From Buchnera aphidicola (Chaitophorus populicola) (GTDB lineage Bacteria; Pseudomonadota; Gammaproteobacteria; Enterobacterales; Enterobacteriaceae), in contig NZ_OZ060382.1 of assembly GCF_964058995.1 (NCBI RefSeq), positions 372,001 to 436,000 on the forward strand: DNA of 64,000 nucleotides, written 5' to 3'. Below, piece by piece: positions 1-9,405 of this stretch. The position numbers and the translations under genes are program-made. Each line of letters begins with the position of its first letter. The stretch's first letter is position 1. The notes under the pieces are model-generated. The model was not told the DNA's origin. It was given only the letters and a program-made list of their open reading frames with translations, and ran no database searches.

Positions 1-180
1 AAATCAATATTAAGAATGTCTTTTTATGAATTACTAAAAAGAAAAGATATTCCTTATAAAGTAATCATTAATGAAGGTATAGAAATAGCTAAAATCTTTG
101 GATCTAAAGATAGTCATAAATTTATTAACGGTGTATTAGATAAAGCAGCTTTTAAAATACGTTTTAAAAAAATAGCATAA
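1..180 (+). CDS. nusB: Transcription antitermination factor NusB, C-terminal part (gene cut by window edge)
   Basis: The first 59 codons are open from the window edge and end at a TAA. They match the C-terminal half of NusB. The diagnostic stretch is the helix ending in [17 protein letters not shown], which corresponds to the E. coli segment [16 protein letters not shown]. NusB binds boxA RNA with NusE (ribosomal protein S10, encoded at 43024-43335 here) in rRNA antitermination complexes. The start lies outside the window, so length and upstream partners cannot be judged. An A+T hairpin follows 44 bases downstream. Confidence 0.9.
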   Translation, partial: KSILRMSFYELLKRKDIPYKVIINEGIEIAKIFGSKDSHKFINGVLDKAAFKIRFKKIA

Positions 181-223
181 AATATATTTTATAAATATAA
201 ATTATTTTAATTTATATAATTAA

Positions 224-247
224 ATATTTTTAATATTTTAAAAATAT
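224..247 (+). terminator. A+T hairpin after nusB, possible terminator
   Basis: A perfect 10-bp inverted repeat (ATATTTTTAA / TTAAAAATAT) with a 4-base loop lies between the nusB stop and tusE. There is no G or C in the stem and no clean run of T after it. Termination here is therefore only an inference from position. Confidence 0.3.
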
Positions 248-321
248 ATTTATTTAAAAAAAAATAATTTATATAATTCTATATATTATTATTTTAAAAT
301 TTATATAATATTACAAAAAAT

Positions 322-627
322 ATGACAAAAAAATACAATAATAAAAAAAAATCAAAAAAAAAAAAATGGAATGCAAAATATGTTATTAATATAGCAAAAA
401 ATGAAGGAATCCAAATAAATAAGAAACATTGGAAAATAATATATTTTGCAAGAAATTTTTATTTAAAATTTAATATGTCTCCTCCTTTACGAATATTATT
501 AATAGCTATTAATAAAAAATCTAAAAAAAAAATTAATAGCATTTCTTTAATTAAATTATTTCCAAAAAATCCTTCTATACAAATTAGTAAACTTGCTGGT
601 ATTCCTAAACCTAATAAATGTTTATAA
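322..627 (+). CDS. tusE: Sulfurtransferase TusE (DsrC family)
   Basis: This is the last carrier of the Tus sulfur relay. It takes persulfide sulfur from TusBCD and hands it to MnmA for 2-thiolation of U34 in tRNA-Glu, -Lys and -Gln. The 101 residues match E. coli TusE (109). Visible marks are NEGIQINKKHW, the helix RNFYLKFNMSPPLR, and the C-terminus LFPKNPSIQ..KLAGIPKPNKCL, which keeps the reactive penultimate cysteine. The N-terminus is shorter and nearly all Lys/Asn, and it runs over a 13-A tract. The 3' end overlaps convergent cyoE by 6 bases. Its partners tusB, tusC and tusD lie at 47968-49037. Confidence 0.88.
   Translation: MTKKYNNKKKSKKKKWNAKYVINIAKNEGIQINKKHWKIIYFARNFYLKFNMSPPLRILLIAINKKSKKKINSISLIKLFPKNPSIQISKLAGIPKPNKCL
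354..366 (+). repeat. 13-A homopolymer inside the tusE N-terminal coding region
   Basis: A run of thirteen A encodes lysines near codons 11-15 of tusE, just before the conserved part of the protein begins. Runs of this length are prone to polymerase slippage, so the reading frame here may vary between transcripts or reads. Confidence 0.7.
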
Positions 628-1521
628 AAATTTAAAAAAATTCATACAAATAGAAATATTAAATAAAATAATATAAATAATTGAAAATTTAAACATTTTT
701 AAAGCCCATTTTTTTTTATAAAAATGAACATCATAATAACCTTCTGAAATCATAGACAACCAAAATAATCCTAATGATAAAAAAATAAAACCATTTATAT
801 AATTTACAAAATATAAAATATTGAATATAAAAATCATAAAAATTAAAATATTTATATAAAAATACATATGATCTAAAGTTTTATGAAAATTATTTACTAC
901 AGGAAAAACCGGTATTTGAGCTTTTTTATAATCCTTAAGATGTAATAAATAAATTGCATATGAATGAGGTATTTGCCAAATAAAATAAATAAAAAATAAA
1001 ATTATAAGAATCATATTTAAAGAATGTTCGACAGAAAAATATCCTATTATGACTGGACAAGATCCAGATATTGCTCCAATAATAGTTGAATATTGAGATT
1101 TGTTTTTTAATAAAATAGTATATATAACTACATAAATAAATAAACTAAATAAAGATATTATATATACTAATTTATTTAAAAATGTTAATAATATTAAACT
1201 TCCGAAAAAAAATAAAAAAAAAGAAAAAACATAAGCTGAATTTATAGAAATATATTTATTAACTAAAACTCTATTTTTTGTTCTTATCATTCTTTTATCA
1301 TTTTTTCTATCTAAAATATTATTTAAAACACATCCGCAAGCTATTAAAAAAGATAAACCTACAATCATAGCTAAAAATATTTTACAATCAAAAATATTTT
1401 TTTTTAATGCTAAAAAATATCCTGCCAAAGCTGAAAAAATATTAACTACAATAATTCGTGGTTTTATAAGTTCAATATAATAAAAAAAAAATTTTTTATA
1501 TTTTTTAAAAACATGTTGCAT
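622..1521 (-). CDS. cyoE: Protoheme IX farnesyltransferase (heme O synthase)
   Basis: This integral membrane enzyme transfers a farnesyl group to heme b, giving the heme O used by the bo3 oxidase encoded upstream. The 299 residues (E. coli 296) show the UbiA-family prenyl-diphosphate motif NNxxDxxxD at about 67-75, followed by RMIRTKNR. The second polar loop DYKKAQIPVFPVV lies near residue 195. About nine hydrophobic segments are visible. It is the last gene of cyoABCDE and starts 17 bases inside the end of cyoD, which implies translational coupling. Confidence 0.96.
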   Translation of the reverse strand: MQHVFKKYKKFFFYYIELIKPRIIVVNIFSALAGYFLALKKNIFDCKIFLAMIVGLSFLIACGCVLNNILDRKNDKRMIRTKNRVLVNKYISINSAYVFSFFLFFFGSLILLTFLNKLVYIISLFSLFIYVVIYTILLKNKSQYSTIIGAISGSCPVIIGYFSVEHSLNMILIILFFIYFIWQIPHSYAIYLLHLKDYKKAQIPVFPVVNNFHKTLDHMYFYINILIFMIFIFNILYFVNYINGFIFLSLGLFWLSMISEGYYDVHFYKKKWALKMFKFSIIYIILFNISICMNFFKFL

Positions 1522-1834
1522 AATGATTTATATTCCTCATAATCCATATAGAACCAGTTAAAATAATAGAAATAATTATTGTAGTAAAAACTATAGAAAA
1601 AAAATTCCAATAATTTTTATTAAAATCATTTAAATGTAAAAAAAACAATATATGTACAAAAACTTGAATAAAACAGCACAATGTCACTAAAAAATATAAA
1701 TAATTTGCCAAAAATATATTATACATCACAATATAAAAAGGAAAAAAAGAAAGAATTAAAGAAAAAACAAAAACTAATATGTAAAAAAAAATTGATGTTT
1801 GAAAAAAATTTTTTTTTTTAATATTTGCAATCAT
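1505..1834 (-). CDS. cyoD: Cytochrome bo3 ubiquinol oxidase subunit IV
   Basis: This small three-helix membrane subunit helps assemble the oxidase. I take the ATG at 1834, which gives 109 residues, the same length as E. coli CyoD. It has a GGAG Shine-Dalgarno 7 bases upstream and an ATGA overlap with the cyoC stop. The reading frame extends further upstream to 1879, but that part lies wholly within cyoC. The VLVHIL-like segment (VFVHILFFLHLN) and the C-terminal GSIWIM match the family. Confidence 0.93.
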   Translation of the reverse strand: MIANIKKKNFFQTSIFFYILVFVFSLILSFFPFYIVMYNIFLANYLYFLVTLCCFIQVFVHILFFLHLNDFNKNYWNFFSIVFTTIIISIILTGSIWIMRNINHYATCF

Positions 1835-2454
1835 TTTATTACTCCAAATAAATAAACAAAAGTAAATAAAAAAATCCATATAATATCAAGAAAATGCCAA
1901 AAAATACTTAGACATAAAATTCTAGTTCTTATAATTTTATTTAATCCTAAAATGTGAATTTGAAAAATCATTAAAATAATCCAAAACAAACCACAAATTA
2001 CATGAAATCCATGCAACCATAGTAAAGCATAAAATGATGAAAGAAATCCACTTCGCATTGGAAGATAATTATTTCTAAATAAATTTAAAAATTCTATTAC
2101 TTCTATAGCAATAAAAAAAAATCCTAATATAAAAACTAAAAATAAATAAAGAATTACCATGAAAGAATTACATTTTTTTATGAAAGTTATTGCTATACTA
2201 AAAAATAAAGAACTTAATAATAAAAAAAAAGTTTCTAAAAATACAAACTTTAAATTAAAAAAATCTTTTCCAGATGGACCATTTGAAATATTGTGAACCA
2301 TTACAAAATAAACTGCAAATACAGTAGAAAAAATAATACAATCACTCATAATATAAATCCAAAAACCAAAAATAGTTTTCCGATTTACTGTAATTTTTTC
2401 TAAAAAATTATTTGTTTTTTTTTTTAAAATATTGTTTAAAAAATTTTTAATCAT
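1831..2454 (-). CDS. cyoC: Cytochrome bo3 ubiquinol oxidase subunit III
   Basis: This is the five-helix subunit III of the heme-copper quinol oxidase; the family supports stability of the catalytic subunit. The 207 residues (E. coli 204) include FGFWIYIMSDCIIFSTVFA near the N-terminus and the conserved LHGFHVICGLFWI and FWHFLDIIWIFLF helices near the C-terminus. It is preceded by cyoB with 10 bases between and coupled to cyoD by a 4-base ATGA overlap. Confidence 0.95.
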   Translation of the reverse strand: MIKNFLNNILKKKTNNFLEKITVNRKTIFGFWIYIMSDCIIFSTVFAVYFVMVHNISNGPSGKDFFNLKFVFLETFFLLLSSLFFSIAITFIKKCNSFMVILYLFLVFILGFFFIAIEVIEFLNLFRNNYLPMRSGFLSSFYALLWLHGFHVICGLFWIILMIFQIHILGLNKIIRTRILCLSIFWHFLDIIWIFLFTFVYLFGVIK

Positions 2455-2464
2455 AATTTTAACT

Positions 2465-4450
2465 CTATTTATTTAAATTTTTATAATAATTATTTTCTAT
2501 CTTTTTAACTATTTTCTTTTTAATACATTGTTTTTTTTCTTTAAAAAAGCTTTTATATAAAAAAATGAAAAGAATATTTATAATAGAAAAACAGAAAATC
2601 CACCAAATATGCCAAACCGCAGAAAATCCTAAAATTAATACAAAGAAACTAATAATAATTCCATATGAACTATTTTTTGGAACATATATATCTTCATATT
2701 TATATAAAGTATAAAAATTTTTTCTTAAAGAAGTATTTTTTTCTTTTATTTTCCAAAATATATCTCTATCATATATTTTCGGTATAATAGAAAAATTATA
2801 ATCAGGAACTGGAGAAGATACACTCCATTCTAAAGTTCTTCCATTCCAAGGATCACCTGTCATATCTAAATTTTTCTTGCGTTGTACTATAGAAACTATG
2901 AACTGTATAATTTGAGATACAATTCCTAAAAAAATTAAAAACACTCCAAAACAAGCAATAGATAATAAAAAATGAAAATTAAAATCTATATTTTGACTTA
3001 ACCGACGAGTCATTCCCATACATCCTAAAAAATATAATGGAATAAAAGCGAATAAAAATCCTATAATCCAAAAGAAAAAAGATATTTTACCCCAAAATTC
3101 ATTCAATATAAATCCAAATACTTTAGGAAACCAATATGTAATACCTGCAAAACAACCAAAAACTACTCCACCAATAATAACATTATGAAAATGAGCTACT
3201 AAAAATAAACTATTATGTAAAACAAAATCTGCTGGTGGTAATGATAATAATACTCCAGCCATACCTCCTATAGAAAAAGTTATTAAAAATCCAATCGTCC
3301 ATAACATACAAGAATGAAAATAAATACGCCCTCTATACATTGTAAACAACCAATTAAAAATTTTTACTCCAGTTGGCACTGCAATAATCATAGTAGTAAT
3401 TCCGAAAAAAGCGTTTACATTTGCTCCAGCTCCCATAGTAAAAAAATGATGTAACCATACTATAAAGGATAGTACAGTAATAACTAAAGTTGCCCAAACT
3501 AAAGAAACATATCCAAATAAAGATTTTCTAGAAAATGTAGATACTATTTCGGAAAAAATTCCAAATGCAGGTAATATTAAAATATAAACTTCAGGATGAC
3601 CCCAAATCCAAATTAAATTAATATACATCATCATGTTTCCACCACATTCATTAGTGAAAAAATGAAATCCCAAATATCGATCTAAAGTTAACAAAGATAA
3701 AGTAACTGTTAATACTGGAAAAGAAGCGATAATTAAAAGATTTGAACATAAAACAGTCCATGTAAATACCGGCATTCTAAACATCGTCATACCTGGAGCT
3801 CTCATCTTTAATATTGTCACTAAAAAATTAATAGCAGTTAAAGTAGTTCCAACACCAGCGATTTGTAAACACCAAATCCAATAATCTACTCCAACTCCTG
3901 GACTAAATTGCATCTCAGATAAAGGAGGATATGCTAACCAACCTGTTTTTGCAAATTCACCTATTCCTAAAGATAAATTAATTAATATTACTGCACTAAC
4001 TGTTATCCAAAAACTCAAATTATTTAAAAACGGAAATGCTAAATCACGAGCACCAATTTGTAAAGGAACAACAAAATTCATTAAACCTATTATTAATGGC
4101 ATAGCTACAAAAAAAATCATAATTACACCATGAGCAGTAAATATCTGATCATAATGATAAGACGGTAAGAATCCACCAGGATTTTCTAAAGAAGCTAAAT
4201 ATTGCTGAATTCTCATCATAATTGCATCTACAAAACCTCGAAATAACATTATAAAAGATAATATTATATACATTACAGCAATTTTTTTATGATCTACAGT
4301 TGTAAACCAATTATTCCATAAATATGTCCATTTTTTAAAATATGTAATACAAGATATAATTAACATAGAAATTATAAAAATAGAAATATATGTAATTACA
4401 ATAATAGGTTCATGAAAAGGTATATCTGCCCAAGATAATTTTCCGAACAT
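2465..4450 (-). CDS. cyoB: Cytochrome bo3 ubiquinol oxidase subunit I (catalytic, proton pumping)
   Basis: This subunit reduces O2 to water with electrons from ubiquinol and pumps protons across the inner membrane. The 661 residues (E. coli 663) keep the metal ligands. The low-spin heme histidine is in [10 protein letters not shown] (about 107). The CuB histidine and cross-linked tyrosine are in WGHPEVYI. The CuB pair is in WLHHFFTMG, and the two heme histidines are in [10 protein letters not shown]. About 15 membrane helices are evident. An AAGGA ribosome site precedes the ATG. It is one of the best-conserved proteins in the window, consistent with strong selection on respiration. Confidence 0.98.
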   Translation of the reverse strand: MFGKLSWADIPFHEPIIVITYISIFIISMLIISCITYFKKWTYLWNNWFTTVDHKKIAVMYIILSFIMLFRGFVDAIMMRIQQYLASLENPGGFLPSYHYDQIFTAHGVIMIFFVAMPLIIGLMNFVVPLQIGARDLAFPFLNNLSFWITVSAVILINLSLGIGEFAKTGWLAYPPLSEMQFSPGVGVDYWIWCLQIAGVGTTLTAINFLVTILKMRAPGMTMFRMPVFTWTVLCSNLLIIASFPVLTVTLSLLTLDRYLGFHFFTNECGGNMMMYINLIWIWGHPEVYILILPAFGIFSEIVSTFSRKSLFGYVSLVWATLVITVLSFIVWLHHFFTMGAGANVNAFFGITTMIIAVPTGVKIFNWLFTMYRGRIYFHSCMLWTIGFLITFSIGGMAGVLLSLPPADFVLHNSLFLVAHFHNVIIGGVVFGCFAGITYWFPKVFGFILNEFWGKISFFFWIIGFLFAFIPLYFLGCMGMTRRLSQNIDFNFHFLLSIACFGVFLIFLGIVSQIIQFIVSIVQRKKNLDMTGDPWNGRTLEWSVSSPVPDYNFSIIPKIYDRDIFWKIKEKNTSLRKNFYTLYKYEDIYVPKNSSYGIIISFFVLILGFSAVWHIWWIFCFSIINILFIFLYKSFFKEKKQCIKKKIVKKIENNYYKNLNK

Positions 4451-4495
4451 ATAAATTTTTCCTTAAACATTATAAATGATTGTGTAAAGTAATAA

Positions 4496-5320
4496 TTATT
4501 TTGTATTAATAATTTTTTTTACTAATGTTATATCTATAAAAGAAAAAAAATTTTTATTATTTTTATAAAAACTATTAATATCATTCACACTTGAAACTAT
4601 TTTACATCCTTTATGTATTTTATTAATCCATGAATAAAAAAAATTATTATTAGATATAGAATAAACGTTAAACTTCATATTAGAAAATTCTTTTCCACTA
4701 TAATTTGCAGAGATTCCTTTATATAAACCAGAAAAATTTGAAATTAAATTTAAACTTGTTGTCATTCCTGGCATAGAATATATTTGACTACCTAAAGATG
4801 GAATAAAAAAAGAATTCATAACTGTATTAGAAGTAATATAAAATTTTATTGGTATATTAGTAGGAATAACTAATTTATTTATTGTAATAATTTTTTGTTG
4901 AGGATAAATGAATATCCATTTCCAATTTGTAGATAATACATATATTTTTAAAGGTTTAAAATTATTCATATAAATAGATTTTTTAGGATCTAGATCATGT
5001 GTTTTATTCCATGATAAAATAGATAAAAATAAAATAATACCTATAGGAATTCCCCAAGAGAAAAATTCAATAACATAAGAATGATTCCAATCAGGAGAAT
5101 ATATAGAATTTTTATATTTATGGTAATATTTTATAGAAAAAAAAATAGTCATAAAGATTACTGGTATTACCACAATTAACATAATTAAAAATGCAGTAAT
5201 TATTAAATTTTTTTGTTCTAAAGCTATTTGTCCTTTAGGAGAAATAATTCCTCCACGACATCCAATTAATAAAAATGATACAAAAAATACTAAAAATTTT
5301 TTAAATTTATAAAAATTCAT
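4496..5320 (-). CDS. cyoA: Cytochrome bo3 ubiquinol oxidase subunit II (lipoprotein)
   Basis: This is the first gene of the oxidase operon. The product begins with a lysine-rich start, a hydrophobic stretch and the lipobox LLIG-Cys with Cys at 21, so it should be processed by lipoprotein signal peptidase. Two membrane helices follow, then a periplasmic cupredoxin-like domain (YPQQKIITINKLVIPTN, PSLGSQIYSMPGMTT). The CuA ligands are absent, as is usual for quinol oxidases. At 274 residues it is about 40 shorter than E. coli CyoA (315), all lost from the C-terminus. The 268-base spacer to divergent bolA presumably holds promoters, but I cannot assign one. Confidence 0.95.
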   Translation of the reverse strand: MNFYKFKKFLVFFVSFLLIGCRGGIISPKGQIALEQKNLIITAFLIMLIVVIPVIFMTIFFSIKYYHKYKNSIYSPDWNHSYVIEFFSWGIPIGIILFLSILSWNKTHDLDPKKSIYMNNFKPLKIYVLSTNWKWIFIYPQQKIITINKLVIPTNIPIKFYITSNTVMNSFFIPSLGSQIYSMPGMTTSLNLISNFSGLYKGISANYSGKEFSNMKFNVYSISNNNFFYSWINKIHKGCKIVSSVNDINSFYKNNKNFFSFIDITLVKKIINTK

Positions 5321-5588
5321 ACTAAAACCTCAAAAACAATTAAATAAAATTTTTATTTTATAAAATTAAAATTTTAAACTATTTTTATAATTTAGTTTTT
5401 TAATTTTTTAATTTAATAAAATAAATAAATATTTAAAAAATTAAAAAAATAATATAAATATTTTTAATATTATAATATTATCTTAAATAAATTCATTTTA
5501 AATTTAAAAATAATTTATATACTATATAAATAAAAATTTATAAAATAAATTATTTTTTAAATATTTTTTTAAATAAAAAATAAAAAAT

Positions 5589-5885
5589 ATGAAAAAATTA
5601 ATAAAAAAAAAAATACAAAAAAGGATTAAGTTAAGTTATTTAAAAATATATAATATGAGTTTCATGCATCCTAAACTAAATAATAAAAATTCTCATTTTA
5701 AAATAATACTTGTTAGTCAATATTTCTTAAAAATAAATATATTAAGAAGACATCAAATAATTTATAATATTTTATCTAAAGAATTAAAAAAAATAATACA
5801 TGGATTAGAAATTTTTGTATATACAGAAAAAGAATGGATTCAAAAATCAACAAAAAAAATAACTTCTATTAAATGTAAAAAATAA
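5589..5885 (+). CDS. bolA: BolA family protein
   Basis: The 98-residue BolA-fold protein keeps the family core SHFKIILVSQYF, the RHQIIYNIL helix and HGLEIFVYTEKEW. BolA proteins partner with monothiol glutaredoxins in iron-sulfur handling. The regulatory role described for E. coli BolA cannot be inferred for this organism. It precedes tig in the same order as in E. coli. The start ATG follows a pure A+T leader with no visible Shine-Dalgarno. Confidence 0.93.
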   Translation: MKKLIKKKIQKRIKLSYLKIYNMSFMHPKLNNKNSHFKIILVSQYFLKINILRRHQIIYNILSKELKKIIHGLEIFVYTEKEWIQKSTKKITSIKCKK

Positions 5886-5943
5886 TCTGATTAATTATAT
5901 TAATATTAAAATTTCTTCAAAATTTATAAAAATCGAGAAAAAA

Positions 5944-7278
5944 ATGAGTGAAAATATTTTAAAAAAAATAAAAAACAATAAATCTATTACAAAAAAATAT
6001 GTTATTTCTTCATATAATATAGAAAATAAAATTAATAAAAAATTATTATTTTTAAAAAAAACTATTTCTATGAATGGTTTTCGTAAAGGTAAAGTTCCAA
6101 AAAAAATTATTGAAGAATATTATAAAAATAATATTTTTCATAAAATTTTAAAAAAAATAATACACAAAAATTTTATTAAACTAATTCAAAAAAAAAATAT
6201 TCAAAACTATGAAAATATTCAATATTTCTTAGGAAAATATATTCCAGGAACTGATTTTAATTATACAATAAAATTCGATATTGTTTGTGATAAATTAAAA
6301 CAAATATTAAAATCGATTAATTTATATAATTTAAATATAGAAATATCAGAAGAAGACATTACTCAAATCTTATTAAATTTTCAAAAAAATATTTCAAACT
6401 GGAAAAATAAAAATACAGAAATTAAAAAAAATGATAAAGTGACTATTAATTATAAATTAAAATTAGAAAACCATCATAAAAATATTTTAAAAAAAAAAGA
6501 TTTTTCTATATTAATTAATAAAGATTTATTATTAAAAAAAATTTTTTCTTCTATAATTGGAAAAAAAATAGGGGATAAAATAACTGTTATTATAAACTTT
6601 TCAAAATATCATCCAGAACAAAAAATTTCTGGAAAAAAAATAACTGTTGTAATAAAAATTATTAATATTCAAGAAAAAATAAATAAAAAAATAAATTTTA
6701 AAAAATTTAAAAAATTTGGTTTTATAGAAAAAAATATACAAGAATTAAAAAAAAATATTTATACACAAATGAAAGAAGAATCTAAAAAAATCGCAAGAGA
6801 ACTTTTAAAAAAAAATTTTATTAAAAAATGGATTAAAATAATACAAAAAAAAAAATATATCAATGAAAATAACCAAATAATTTCAATTGTAAAAAAAAAT
6901 ATATGTTTATATAAAGAAAAATTTTTATCTCATTATAAAAAAAATCAAAATATATTTGAAAAATTGTATAATAAAAATATTTATAAAGCTTCTCAAAAAA
7001 AAGCAATAATAAATAATCTTATTAAAGAAATTATTAATAAAAAATCATTATCTGTAAGTAAAAAATTAATAAAAAAAGTTTTTAACAATACAACAAAAAA
7101 TTTTTTTCAAATAGACAAAAAAAATCATAAAATTAATAAAAAAATTGTTTTAAAAAACATTAAAAATTTTTTATTACAAGAAAAAGCGTTTAATTTTATT
7201 CTTGAAAACGTAATTATAACAGAAAAAAAAATAAATTTTTTAAAAGCTATAAAAAAGAATAAAAATACTTATTTATAA
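5944..7278 (+). CDS. tig: Trigger factor, ribosome-associated chaperone
   Basis: This chaperone binds nascent chains at the ribosomal exit tunnel through protein L23 (encoded at 41446-41745). The ribosome-binding signature GFRKGKVP is intact at about residues 45-52. The middle region corresponds to the FKBP-like prolyl isomerase domain and the rest to the C-terminal chaperone arms. It has 444 residues against 432 in E. coli. Outside the signature the protein is strongly diverged and dominated by Lys, Asn and Ile, so isomerase activity is uncertain. Many A runs of 8 or more lie inside the gene. Confidence 0.93.
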   Translation: MSENILKKIKNNKSITKKYVISSYNIENKINKKLLFLKKTISMNGFRKGKVPKKIIEEYYKNNIFHKILKKIIHKNFIKLIQKKNIQNYENIQYFLGKYIPGTDFNYTIKFDIVCDKLKQILKSINLYNLNIEISEEDITQILLNFQKNISNWKNKNTEIKKNDKVTINYKLKLENHHKNILKKKDFSILINKDLLLKKIFSSIIGKKIGDKITVIINFSKYHPEQKISGKKITVVIKIINIQEKINKKINFKKFKKFGFIEKNIQELKKNIYTQMKEESKKIARELLKKNFIKKWIKIIQKKKYINENNQIISIVKKNICLYKEKFLSHYKKNQNIFEKLYNKNIYKASQKKAIINNLIKEIINKKSLSVSKKLIKKVFNNTTKNFFQIDKKNHKINKKIVLKNIKNFLLQEKAFNFILENVIITEKKINFLKAIKKNKNTYL

Positions 7279-7325
7279 TTTTTTTTTATAAATGAATAAT
7301 AATAATTTTAAAAGGATAATAACAT

Positions 7326-7949
7326 ATGTTATATAAAAAAAACTATCCAATAAAAAATAATCATGGTGTAATACCTATAGTAATTGAAAAAAATTATCTT
7401 GGAGAAAAGTCATTTGATATTTATTCTCGTTTATTAAGAGATAGAATAATATTTTTAACAGGACCAATTGACGATTACTTATCTAATCTTATTATTGCGC
7501 AATTATTATTTTTAGAAGCTGAAAACAATAAACAAGATATATTTTTATATATTAATTCACCAGGAGGAATTGTTTCTTCAGGTTTATCTATATATGATAC
7601 TATTAAATTTATTAAACCAGATGTAAATACAGTATGTTTAGGACAAGCATCTTCTATGGCTGCACTAATTTTATCTTCTGGAAAAATAGGAAAAAGATTT
7701 AGTTTACCAAATTCTAGAATTATGATACATCAACCTTTAGGCGGTTTTCAAGGACAAGCATCTGATATTAAAATACATGCGAAAGAAATAGATAAAGTTA
7801 AAAAAATTATTAATAAGATATTATCTCATAACACAAACAAAAATATTAAAAAAATAGAAAAAGATACTGAAAGAGACTATTTTCTTTCAGCTAAAGAAGC
7901 ATTAGAATACGGAATAATAGATTCTATTTTAAAAAACAAAAAAAAATAA
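7326..7949 (+). CDS. clpP: ATP-dependent Clp protease proteolytic subunit
   Basis: This serine peptidase forms the double heptameric chamber used with ClpX, encoded next. The 207 residues equal the E. coli length. The catalytic triad is visible as Ser110 in GQASSMAA, His135 in RIMIHQP and Asp184 in TERD. The oxyanion-loop segment NSPGG is at 77-81. An AAAGGA site lies upstream of the ATG. It is directly followed by clpX, with 65 bases between the clpP stop and the chosen clpX start. Confidence 0.98.
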   Translation: MLYKKNYPIKNNHGVIPIVIEKNYLGEKSFDIYSRLLRDRIIFLTGPIDDYLSNLIIAQLLFLEAENNKQDIFLYINSPGGIVSSGLSIYDTIKFIKPDVNTVCLGQASSMAALILSSGKIGKRFSLPNSRIMIHQPLGGFQGQASDIKIHAKEIDKVKKIINKILSHNTNKNIKKIEKDTERDYFLSAKEALEYGIIDSILKNKKK

Positions 7950-8014
7950 TGTATATAAAATTTATAATAATAAATAAAAAAATAAATAATAATTTTTTTA
8001 TAAAAGAGATAATT

Positions 8015-9265
8015 ATGGATCAAGAAAAAAAAAAAAATAAAAAATTAATTTGTTCATTTTGTCAAAAAAACGAAAAAGAAGTAAAAAAAATTATAGCTGG
8101 AACAAAAGCATATATATGTGATCAATGCGTTTATTTATGCAATAATATTTTATATGAAGAAAATTTAAAAAATCAATGTTTATTTAAAAAATATCAAGAT
8201 TTACCTACACCTCATCAAATTAAAAAGAATTTAGATGATTATGTTATCGGACAAGAAAAAGCTAAAAAAGTATTATCTGTAGCCGTACACAATCATTATA
8301 AAAAATTATATACAATAGAAAAATACAAAAAAAATAAAATGATTGAACTAGGTAAAAGTAATATTCTTATTATAGGCCCTACTGGAAGTGGAAAAACTTT
8401 ATTAGCAGAAACTTTAGCAAAATCATTAAATGTTCCATTTTCAATATCTGATGCTACAACTTTAACAGAAGCTGGATATGTTGGTGAAGATGTAGAAAAT
8501 ATTATTCAAAGACTCCTACAAAAATGTGATTATAATGTGCAAAAAGCTGAATCTGGAATCATTTATATAGATGAAATAGATAAAATATCTAAAAAATCAA
8601 ATAATCCATCTATTACACGCGATGTTTCAGGTGAAGGAGTACAACAATCTCTTTTAAAAATAATAGAAGGAACTATTGCATCTATTCCTCCCCAAGGTGG
8701 AAGAAAACATCCTCAACAAGAATGTATTCAAATAGATACATCTAAAATTTTATTTATATGCGGAGGAACGTTTTTAGGATTACAAAAAATTCTTTTTCGT
8801 AGGTTAAATAAAAAATCACATATTGGATTTCAAAAAGAAAATAAATTATATGATCAAAATATTAAAATAAAAAATTTAGATAAAATAGAACCTCAAGATT
8901 TAATAAAATTTGGGTTAATTCCAGAATTTATAGGAAGATTACCAATTATAACAACATTAAATAACTTAAATAAATCAGAATTAATAAAAATTTTATATAA
9001 ACCTAAAAATTCTTTAATCAGACAATATAAAACACTTTTTAAAATAGAAGGTGTGAAACTAAAATTTTGTAAAAATTCTATCGAAAAAATAGCAGAAAAA
9101 TCTCTTAAAAAAAAATCTGGAGCACGTGGATTAAGAGCAATATTAGAAAATATTTTACTTGATACTATGTATGATTTACCATCTATTAAGAACGCAAAAA
9201 AAGTAATTATTAATGAATCAACAATTACTAAAAATAATGCACCAAAGATTTTATTAAAAAAATAA
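8015..9265 (+). CDS. clpX: ATP-dependent Clp protease ATP-binding subunit ClpX
   Basis: This AAA+ unfoldase feeds substrates to ClpP. The zinc-binding domain has Cys13, Cys16, Cys35 and Cys38. Walker A is GPTGSGKT at 121-128 and Walker B is in IYIDEIDK. The substrate-gripping pore loop GYVG, the RKH loop GGRKHPQQE and the ClpP-docking IGF loop (SHIGFQK) are all present. The frame is open from 7949, but I choose the ATG at 8015, giving 416 residues (E. coli 424). It sits behind a GAGAT ribosome site, and the earlier part has no family similarity. Confidence 0.97.
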   Translation: MDQEKKKNKKLICSFCQKNEKEVKKIIAGTKAYICDQCVYLCNNILYEENLKNQCLFKKYQDLPTPHQIKKNLDDYVIGQEKAKKVLSVAVHNHYKKLYTIEKYKKNKMIELGKSNILIIGPTGSGKTLLAETLAKSLNVPFSISDATTLTEAGYVGEDVENIIQRLLQKCDYNVQKAESGIIYIDEIDKISKKSNNPSITRDVSGEGVQQSLLKIIEGTIASIPPQGGRKHPQQECIQIDTSKILFICGGTFLGLQKILFRRLNKKSHIGFQKENKLYDQNIKIKNLDKIEPQDLIKFGLIPEFIGRLPIITTLNNLNKSELIKILYKPKNSLIRQYKTLFKIEGVKLKFCKNSIEKIAEKSLKKKSGARGLRAILENILLDTMYDLPSIKNAKKVIINESTITKNNAPKILLKK

Positions 9266-9405
9266 ATAAAATTATTAATATAATTATATTAAAAATATTT
9301 ATATAATTTGAATAATACATGTTTATATTAAAAATATTTTAAAAAATTTAATAAAAATATTTATTTAATGCTAATCTTTTAAAATATATTAAAAAGAGAA
9401 TTTTT

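Noticed and set aside
7949-8014. N-terminal extension of ClpX
   Set aside because: Twenty-two Asn/Ile/Lys-rich codons without family similarity, while the internal ATG has a GAGAT site and gives the normal N-terminus.
9275-9292. 18-bp A+T palindrome after clpX
   Set aside because: Too short and composed only of A and T; expected by chance and not tied to a T tract or gene end.
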